A DNA stretch of 64,000 nucleotides from Argopecten irradians (taxonomy: Eukaryota; Mollusca; Bivalvia; Pectinida; Pectinidae). The position numbers and the translations under genes were made by a program. The stretch covers positions 37,140,053 to 37,204,052 of the forward strand of contig NC_091147.1 in NCBI RefSeq assembly GCF_041381155.1. The letters run 5' to 3'. The notes beneath the pieces are model-generated. The model was not told the origin of the DNA. It searched no databases and saw only the letters and a program-made list of their open reading frames with translations. Of the stretch, positions 58,701 through 64,000 are shown piece by piece; within the stretch, counting starts at the first letter, position 1; each line of letters starts with the position of its first letter.

Positions 58701-61700
58701 ATTTAGTAATTAATAAAGAATTATAAAAAAACTGATACTCAAATTCTGAACGGTTTCATTGGTGTTGAAATCGTTATTTCAGAAATACACAAACGTAATT
58801 TAAATGTAAAATTATTTTCAGTTATTTCAGGAATATGAATTATTCAACTTATTTTCCTTGAAGCAACGTTAAATATCATAAAATAAATACGGTATACCGT
58901 AAATATATTTTGTTAAACTCTGAAATTCAACACTGCACACTAAGTATACCATAGTCAATATTTAAATGAAAACCCAATTTCTTTATTCTTTTGTTTGAGT
59001 CCTTCATTCACAGCATCTATGAGTGGCCCTGGCACTTTGATTTTCTTTTCGTAGGTAATTTATGCTTCCGTATGTCCAATTTTGTCACGACATCGAAGTC
59101 TATCTTTGCATAATTTGTTTAAAATTTGTGAAACAGAAAACACTCACATGTTTACATTTAATTGGTCTAAAATTTAATAATTGACTAATTTGGTAATATA
59201 TGACTTCGTTTGGATCTGTTGTTGACAGGTATGTATGGCATGCCTGAATGGTCACTAACATCACTTCGGATGAGTTTTGTGTTGACATATAAAAAAAAAC
59301 CTAGCCGCTTTTTAGCCGAAGATACTTTGGTCCTAACACCAGCCTTAAACATATGACAGATAGATGTCCTAAACCAGACATCTATCTGTCATAATGTCTA
59401 AATCTGGTTTTAGGGCCAGATTATCTCGGGCTAGCCGCTTTTAAGTTGAAAACAGAAACTTCATTTTGACGTGAGATCCGCCAAGGGTTTTAGGGGAAAG
59501 TGTCGTACTGAACATCCTTGGCTAACGAAGTTGCGTTCTTCTAGAACCTATACGTCATGCTATTGTTGTAGGAGTTTGCACATGTAGGAGGGACAAAATA
59601 AGGTTTTATCAAAGTTAATATATTATGTCGGTACTGTTTTTATCTAATCCTGTAAAATGCATTTTTTGTGAAATTGGAGTTTTTTTGAATGATTTAAAGC
59701 GATTGATAAATACTTAATTGGTTACTGAGTAACCAGCAACATCTTAATTTAATTTAAAAGTAAAATGCTGACGCCTGTCTTTCTTGTTTATACTCGTCGG
59801 TATTCAACCTCTATATTAAACGGCGGAAACAATCATACTAATATACTGGACCAATTGTATTTCGAATTACCACGATAACAGAAAAAATGAATATTTGGAA
59901 TATACCATGTCCAGTTGACCATAAGATATAAGGTATGGAAAACTTATTGATTATCACAGCGTTGCCGCAAAAACGACCCAAAGTAACCCCACTCACCGCT
60001 TCTTTGTGATACTGGATTGTGTTGATATTTTATTATCATGATCTTTTCATTATTATGCATTGCTTCTGCTTACGTTTAATTTTAGTATTTGCTTGTGTTA
60101 AAGGTGTGGGCTTTGCGTTGTTATATCTCCCAGCGTTGTTGATGGTAAGTATGTATTTCGACAGACGGAGAGCTCTGGCCACTGGGATAGCCGTGTGTGG
60201 GTCCGGGGTCGGTGGTCTTGTGTGTGCTCCACTGTACGAGTATCTCCTGGAGATATATGGCTGGCAGGGAACTCTGTGGATCATTTCCGCTATCGTCCTT
60301 AACGCAGTTGTCTGTGGCGCAGTATGTAGACCTATAGGAGAGCGTCACACTAGAAGAGAAGATCATGAGGATGACGATGATATGGAAGACGAAAACTGGA
60401 AACAAACTAAGTCCTCTGATTGTTCCTTATTCTGGTCGTCCGTGATAGACTCGTTTGATTTTTCTCTACTGAAAAATCCAGTTTTTCTTCTCTACGGTAT
60501 TTCAACTCTGCTCGCCGCAACAGGTATGTGTCTGTAATCAGTAATATCATATCAAGATATTCCACCATAACATCACCTTCGATACTCCATGAGTTACTAT
60601 CACTGTCGTTATATCAACCATGGCTATAAACTACCGAAATTGGAGGCTATATGTGCCACAACAGGCGTTTTTTATGGTAACGGTACACTCTTTGGCTTTT
60701 GAGTTGGTGAGACGCTCCTCTCCAAATTTAGCCTCCTGTAATCAATCAGTTTTTTCTCCTGAAATGCCTCCAGTTTCGCTTATACATAGATATGTATAGA
60801 GATGGATAGGACGACATCAATATTAGCCTTTCGAGTATCGAGGATCCACTAATATAAGCCTGTGATTTTATTTATTTTTGAAGGCCGTCTGTCATATATG
60901 ATAATTAACTCTTTTGTTCTTTTTATTACCAACATACAAGTAACACTCGTTGATTATGTTCCAGGTTTTTACATTCCATTCAATTTCTTACCGGTTCAAG
61001 CTCTGGATATCAACCTCTCTGCTGACGATGGCGCCCTTCTAATCTCAATCATTAGCATATCAAATACTGTAACACGAGTGCTGATTGGCTATATATCTCA
61101 CAAGCCATTTGCTGATACCGTCCTTATAAATAGTACAGCTCTTTTCATTGGTGGATTGGCCACGTGCTTTGTTTCTTATTACACTACGTTCACCATGATG
61201 GCTGCCTTTTCAGTTCTGTTTGGAGCTACTATAGGTAATTTCTTTTATTTATTTTACACTTTCTTGTAATGCTTCTTTTCTGGAGACCCAACGGCTTGTT
61301 AGTTTGCGCATATATGAACGATCATATAACATTATTAAAATGTGAAATGCGTAATGCCTGCGCTATTTTTCCTGAATTCACCTATTCACCTGAATTATAT
61401 TTCTTTTCTTTCTTTTTTTTTGCATATTGCAGAGTTCATTCCCTTGTGGGTAGGTATCCATTGTTAAGTCATTATTTCGCGAGCATAATTGACGTCGTGA
61501 CATCACAAACAATACCTACTCTGTAATACACAAATACAGAATATCAGATTCCGAAATTTCTTGCACATTTCTTCGTCGGTGGTATCCAGTGGACATCCAG
61601 ACTTGGCTTCCTCTTCTAAAGACGTTCTACCGCGTTTGTATAGTTAGTTGCTGGTTTATCGCCTACATGACTTTGCCTTTTACTACCCATGTGTGACGTC

Positions 61701-62992
61701 AACATCGTGGTAAAGAATGCATCAATACGCGTACACGGGTATACAACATACATGTATATTGAAACAAGAAAAGGGAATCGGGATCGGCTCTGTCCATCGA
61801 AAAAGGGATTGATTGGCTTCTCATTGACTCTTCCTCGTACGCAATCACAGTTTGCTTTAAACCAACATTTTTTGTGACTTCTAATTTTCGCGATTTACGT
61901 TTCAAAACATTTTCGTGGAGATTTTGTTTTAGACATAAATTATTGATAGAAACTTTCACGAATTTACCTAGATTGCGAAATGCACGAAAATCAATCGCAT
62001 TCGAAAGAAAGTTAGTAAAGAGAATAAGCACGTGCCGGGTAATTCACTGTAGAAAATATAATACTGATTGGTAACCGGTAATTATTTCTAATACATGATT
62101 TTGCATTATTTCCAGCAATTTTTATTACGCTTATGACCATTATCCTGACAGAGTTATTGGGGATAAGAAGACTGGCGAGTTCTTTAGGTTTTAACATGAT
62201 ATTCATGGGACTGGGGTCATTCATAGGATCTCCAATAGCAGGTAAGGAAACAATGTTTGAATCTTTGAACTAGATATTGATTTGATTTTGAAAAAATGAT
62301 AACATAAAAAAATAAACTAAACAATTACAAACGAAAAAACCCCACGATTACTCGATAATGGCAAAGAATAAACAAAATAATTTTACAACCAAACAATATG
62401 TCTATCTATTGAATAATTTTGAAAACAAAATCACTAAATTTAAAATTTTCTAAATAAATACATGTACGTATAAGATAAGTGTGTATTGTAAGCATTTGTT
62501 AAAGTGTATATTGTTGGTTGTGTAGGTGTATGTGTTTAAATATAATTGATAAGTGTGTATTGTATGCCATTGTTAAAAGTCAGTTTTAAAAAATTTGCTG
62601 TCAGCTGGTGGTTAAGTGATTCTCTGCTGCTCTGAATGAAAAAAAAAATTACTAAATAAAATTAAGTAAATAAATTTGAAAAAAATCTACGACTTACTTA
62701 TCTAAATGCATTCAAAAGTACTAATATTTTTCAAACAAATCTGAAATATCTTTTATTATTATTATGAATATTATTCATTTATATTTTAGGCGCCCTATCA
62801 GACAGAACTGGAGACTACGTCATCACTTTCTATTTCGGTGGGATAACACTTGGACTGGCTGGCCTTATCTGTTTCCCTCTCAGATGGGTTGCTAGACGTC
62901 AGAAAAGTACCGAAGTGAATGAGTCGAGGAGATATATGTACTCTATTCCTATGGGAGAATCCAGTAATAATGTCCCTAATTCAAGGTCCTAA
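46739..62992 (+). CDS. SLC16 (monocarboxylate transporter)-like protein, complete, with duplicated first exon
   Basis: Six coding exons: 46739-46934 (1a; or 49294-49489, 1b), 56759-56902, 60104-60523, 60965-61234, 62116-62241 and 62790-62992. All introns are GT/AG and phase 1. The total is 1359 nt, or 452 aa. It has the SLC16 plan: signature D9-G-G-W-G-W14 before TM1; [16 protein letters not shown] between TM2 and TM3; [12 protein letters not shown] (131-141) between TM4 and TM5; a charged loop (about 189-228, with EDDDD-type runs) between TM6 and TM7; and [11 protein letters not shown] near TM11. Arg291 matches the TM8 arginine needed in monocarboxylate carriers, but the acidic residue four positions before it is Asn287, so lactate/H+ transport is doubtful and an orphan-type substrate is likelier. 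It would act at the plasma membrane. Intron 1 is full of fold-back elements. The ATG is chosen because exon 1b has a TGA 51 nt upstream in frame and both copies keep the ATG. Confidence 0.92.
46953..47520. mobile_element. H1 element, internally deleted copy in SLC16 intron 1
   Basis: Starts GACTGAAGGCAAGGCCTTAA and continues like the 41640 copy to about CCTGGAGTGCCG, then jumps to the right part (GCGAATCCTATGATTTCGCG onward) and ends after GGCGGCCGCAAACTGAAGCT. Roughly 1.5 kb of interior is missing. Two H2-type left ends (AAGGCAAAGCCTCAGAA) follow at 47537 and 47590. Confidence 0.75.
47640..48246 (+). mobile_element. fold-back element family H2, copy a
   Basis: Holds the H2 landmarks in order: ATAACCTCAGAATG; GAAAACTTGGCAACATGC; TATCATTTTGACCAGTACAT; GATAACGAGAATTAAAACAT; CCCGCGGGACACG; CACACACGTGTTATGGTTAG. 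It ends in three consecutive hairpins (48199-48246). The 86-aa open frame inside is not conserved between copies as a protein. Confidence 0.75.
48198..48246. repeat. triple-hairpin terminus of H2 element
   Basis: Three stem-loops in a row: AGAGC-TTC-GCTCT, then ACGCGGCC-TTC-GGCCGCGT, then AGAGC-TGC-GCTCT. The same block, whole or partial, occurs at 50210-50241 (inverted), 52114-52164, 54066-54117 and 48610-48630 (inverted). Confidence 0.9.
48247..48868. repeat. ~190-bp-arm inverted repeat
   Basis: The left arm (48247-48435: AACATCATAACTTTATATTG to GCAACATTTCATGCTATTA) and right arm (48675-48868) are inverted copies, with a roughly 240-bp unique spacer. The arms share ACTATCGATAGTTAGAAAGA and CAGATGCAGAGAAAACTTGG. 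It is an H2-related fold-back unit in SLC16 intron 1. Confidence 0.85.
49294..49489 (+). CDS. alternative first coding exon (1b) of the SLC16-like gene
   Basis: Same length (196 nt) and phase as exon 1a. It differs at only 3 of 196 positions, all in the last 35 nt, giving Leu to Met and Ile to Val. The donor is GTAAGT, closer to consensus than GTATGT of 1a. Upstream homology starts at AATCCGGAGTATCGA (46662 and 49217), where about 6 of 77 positions differ, and continues downstream through a shared H1 insertion. Spliced to 56759 it gives an equally complete transporter. It is either an alternative promoter exon or a spare copy. Confidence 0.85.
49508..49805. mobile_element. H1 element fragment after exon 1b
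   Basis: Sits at the same offset behind exon 1b as the H1 copy behind exon 1a, so it was present before the exon duplication. It continues to GCGCCATTTGTTTATGTTAT and then breaks off. An inverted H1 right end (CAGTTTGCGGCCGCCATTTT) follows at about 49940-49960. Confidence 0.75.
50165..51309 (-). mobile_element. H2 element, inverted copy b
   Basis: Reverse-strand H2 with the same landmarks as copy a. The triple hairpin is at 50210-50241 and the left end at 51309 (TACGTAGCTGCGCTCTTCTG then AGGCTTTGC). It is interrupted by a Mutator-like insertion at 50337-50794. Confidence 0.8.
50337..50794. mobile_element. Mutator-like fold-back MITE with 9-bp target duplication, copy 1
   Basis: Inverted ends TAGACTGGTTCCC and GGGAACCAGTCTA, with further inverted similarity around GGACCGGTAGCG and CGCTACCGGTCC. 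It is flanked exactly by CGCGCCTCC at 50328-50336 and 50795-50803. A 9-bp duplication and long inverted ends are the mark of Mutator-superfamily insertions. Non-coding, inserted in H2 copy b. Confidence 0.88.
51310..52164 (+). mobile_element. H2 element, copy c, with nested SINE
   Basis: Starts AAGGCAAAGCCTCAGAAGAG, head to head with copy b, and runs through the same landmarks to the triple hairpin at 52114-52164. A SINE interrupts it at about 51509-51705. Confidence 0.8.
51509..51705 (+). mobile_element. tRNA-derived SINE, copy 4
   Basis: Box A TGGCCGAGTGG and box B GAGTTCGAATCCC, then the CTCCGGGTTCTCCGG core; the tail is truncated after CTGGCTGTTAAACTCAAC. It lies within H2 copy c. No clear target duplication is visible. 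Confidence 0.85.
52153..52735 (-). mobile_element. H2 element, inverted copy d
   Basis: Tail to tail with copy c: arms TATATGCTCACACACGTGTT and AACACGTGTGTGAGCATATA flank the shared triple hairpin. Homology extends outward for at least 350 bp, past CCCGCGGGAAAAGTC and ATGTTTTAATTCTCGTTATC. The far end is GTAGCTGCGCTCTTCTGAGG then CTTTGCC near 52720. Confidence 0.8.
52800..52990 (-). mobile_element. H1 element left end, inverted
   Basis: Reverse complement of the H1 left 190 bp: AAGTTTATGCTAGACAATTA, AAAGTGCGTCCTTTTATTTC, AGTAGAGCTTCGCTCTTCC, ending GCCTTCAGTCA. Confidence 0.8.
53030..53960. repeat. palindromic AGATATCT array, TATAAGATATCTTATA type
   Basis: About fifteen perfect AGATATCT words, mostly within TATAAGATATCTTATA, split into a short left block (53060-53160) and a longer right block (53560-53945). 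A roughly 370-bp ordinary segment lies between them, bordered by GAAATTTC on one side and GAAATCTC on the other. That core contains CGTTCAACCA at 53239 and TGGTTGAACG at 53291 as inverted words. It lies in SLC16 intron 1. Confidence 0.85.
53998..54120 (+). mobile_element. H2 element 3' fragment
   Basis: Carries GGGACACGATTTCAAAGTCC and GGTACTGGAATGTATTGGAT, then a decayed triple hairpin (AGCTTCGCTCTACGCGGCCT to AGAGCTGCGCTCTTATTA). Confidence 0.75.
54357..55225 (-). mobile_element. M2 MITE, inverted copy with a further nested insertion
   Basis: Reverse-oriented M2: GACAATTCAATG on the left, CTGAGTGAATTGTCCCTTTAA on the right. Compared with copy 1 it is split at AAAATACT by a roughly 335-bp insert (about 54762-55097). 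The insert's ends, GAAGTGAACATTCGGGCAAG and TTGCCCGACTATTCACTTTA, are themselves inverted, so a third element sits inside. Confidence 0.75.
55800..56160. other. non-repeat segment inside the AGATATCT element
   Basis: About 350 bp of ordinary A+T-rich sequence, free of the palindrome, within the 54231-56629 element. No gene recognised. Confidence 0.4.
57127..57240 (+). pseudogene. relic copy of SLC16 exon 2 (first)
   Basis: Aligns with exon 2 (56759-56902) over about 100 bp: CTGGTGAAGAGGAATGGGGC against CTGGTGAAGAGGTATGGCGC, and TATCCAGTGTTGGGATAATC against TGTCCAGTGTTGGAATATTC. In-frame TAG and indels kill it, and no donor is kept. Lies in intron 2. Confidence 0.85.
58143..58532. repeat. two-copy ~222-bp direct duplication
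   Basis: Blocks starting near GAAGACTTGCT (58147 and 58369) share AATAATGTACCTTTTATTTG, GCAAAAGTAT and TTAGTCAAAAGTCG, with about 15-20 percent difference by eye. Intronic, non-coding. Confidence 0.75.
59352..59393. repeat. perfect 17-bp-stem hairpin
   Basis: TATGACAGATAGATGTC at 59352-59368 is matched exactly by its inverse at 59377-59393, with an 8-base loop. A weaker outer pairing (CTAAAACC- and GGTTTTAG-like words, and TAGCCGCTTTT on both sides) suggests the core of a small inverted-repeat element. Confidence 0.85.
59480..59585 (+). pseudogene. relic copy of SLC16 exon 2 (second)
   Basis: The 3' half is clear: GAACCTATACGTCATGCTAT and TGTTGTAGGAGTTTGCA against GAACCTAGACGTCATGATAT and TGTTGTATGGGTTTGTA of exon 2. 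The upstream part is weaker but colinear. Stops and the lost donor make it non-functional. Confidence 0.7.
61424..61548. mobile_element. MITE family M1, copy 4 (short)
   Basis: TGCATATTGCAGAGTTCATT with CCCTTGTGGGTAGGTATCCA on the left; CACAAACAATACCTACTCTG then TAATACACAAATACAGAATA on the right. The spacer is shortened. Lies in SLC16 intron 4. Confidence 0.75.
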
Positions 62993-63040
62993 CCTACTTC
63001 TGTGGTGACTTCAGGATGTTCCGAACAGTGATCGAATGCG

Positions 63041-63630
63041 TGGACTGGATTACCTGCCTTAGTACAAATTCTCTCCGCTAGGCTGCGCTCATAAATACTA
63101 AGACAGGTCAGGGCCGCCATTTTGGTCAAGACCCTGACCAAAATGATTCTGATTGGTCAATTCAATTAACAAATCGTTGGGTTCATTTAGACCGGGGATT
63201 CCATTCTGTTTACAATGGCAACGAGGTGGAAATGAATTTTCGATATTGTTTAGGAAGCATTCAGAATTGAATAGTCTAAGAACGTTACAATTTAAAATTA
63301 ACGACTAGATATCTATTCACGTACGAAATCTAAAGTTCCATACTATACGCTGACGTCATGATGAGTGTACCGGATAATAAATATAAAATATCAATAAATG
63401 ATTAATACTGTTTACAATTTACAATTGTATAGCAGACTAGAGGTCAGCAATTCCAAAAAATAGTTGTTGAAATTTTTTCCGCGAAAATATCCATATGCCA
63501 TTTTGAAAAGGAATATCCCCTGAACGTTATAAATATTAGCCAATCAAATTCCCAAGCCCTGACCTGTCGTAGTATTTTCGGAGCGAAGCCTAGCGGAGAG
63601 TAGAAAAACTACCGCAGGCAATCCAGTCTA
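63041..63630. mobile_element. Mutator-like fold-back MITE with 9-bp target duplication, copy 2
   Basis: About 70-bp inverted ends: TGGACTGGATTACCTGCC, CTCTCCGCTAGGCTGCGCTC and GACAGGTCAGGGC on the left, mirrored on the right by GCCCTGACCTGTC and GAGCGAAGCCTAGCGGAGAG, ending ATCCAGTCTA. TCGAATGCG flanks it at 63032-63040 and 63631-63639. It begins 48 nt after the SLC16 stop codon. AATAAA words inside (63376-63381 and near 63391) could act as poly(A) signals for that gene. Confidence 0.9.
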
Positions 63631-63639
63631 TCGAATGCG

Positions 63640-64000
63640 CGGTTCACTCGGACCTCTTCGGGTCAATGAGTGCATTCGGAACTGCACATGAAAACTCTAT
63701 TGTGACTAAGATTATGAAGAATAGCGATCTATTTGTTATCCGTCTGCCAATATCTTACATTTAACGTTAAAATCAAGAGAGTATAGTCGATAAACGGCGT
63801 ATTTGTCGATATTGTACTTAGTTCGGTTTACCGAAAGCTTGATACCGGGTGAAAATCAAAGTTTGTACGGTAGGTGTAGGACCTAGCTTCGACAAACTAG
63901 AAAAAAATAATGTTGTCAGATCTTTGAATTTGGCTAGGCTAATATAACATGAAGCTACATGTATCTTTTGAGAAGCAAATTACATAACTCATACAAATGG
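63640..64000. other. downstream of the second SLC16 gene, nothing recognised
   Basis: No exon, RNA gene or repeat could be supported in the last 360 bases. Confidence 0.4.

Overview
This is animal nuclear DNA: A+T-rich, gene-poor, with small coding exons split by GT/AG introns, tRNA-derived SINEs, non-LTR and DIRS-type retroelement relics, many short inverted-repeat elements and several intronic satellites. The SINE type and the style of the MITEs suggest a lophotrochozoan, most likely a bivalve mollusc. That is an inference from repeat style, not a species call.

Four protein genes could be assembled exon by exon. Every junction has GT/AG borders and matching phase. (1) The 5' half of an SLC16/monocarboxylate-transporter-like gene is on the minus strand (1-2997) and runs off the left edge. 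(2) A complete cilia/flagella gene, CFAP300-like, is on the minus strand (19713-26985; 7 coding exons, 262 aa). (3) A complete PNPLA4-like patatin-type lipase is on the minus strand (35738-39010; 4 exons, 251 aa, Ser40/Asp160 dyad). (4) A complete second SLC16-like transporter is on the plus strand (46739-62992; 6 coding exons, 452 aa). It carries two nearly identical copies of its first coding exon, and relics of two further copies of its second exon.

Region by region: 3-19.7 kb is intergenic, with SINEs, a 34-bp satellite, a TTAA-flanked MITE and a decayed DIRS-like element. 19.7-27 kb is CFAP300, whose introns hold a 31-bp satellite, a 28-bp satellite that duplicates a splice donor, and a hAT-like MITE. 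27-35.7 kb holds a 5'-truncated LINE and MITEs. 35.7-39 kb is the lipase gene, with a 24-bp satellite running straight into one of its splice acceptors. 39-46.6 kb holds hairpin-ended elements and a 51-bp satellite. 46.7-56.7 kb, mostly intron 1 of the second transporter, is a dense nest of fold-back elements, two Mutator-like insertions in or near the gene, and elements made almost entirely of the palindrome AGATATCT.

The genes are not an operon or obvious pathway: two are membrane transporters, one a cytoplasmic factor for ciliary dynein assembly, and one a lipid hydrolase. The most unusual signals are the repeated interplay of tandem duplication with splice sites and exons (three separate genes), and the structured fold-back elements in intron 1 of the second SLC16 gene.
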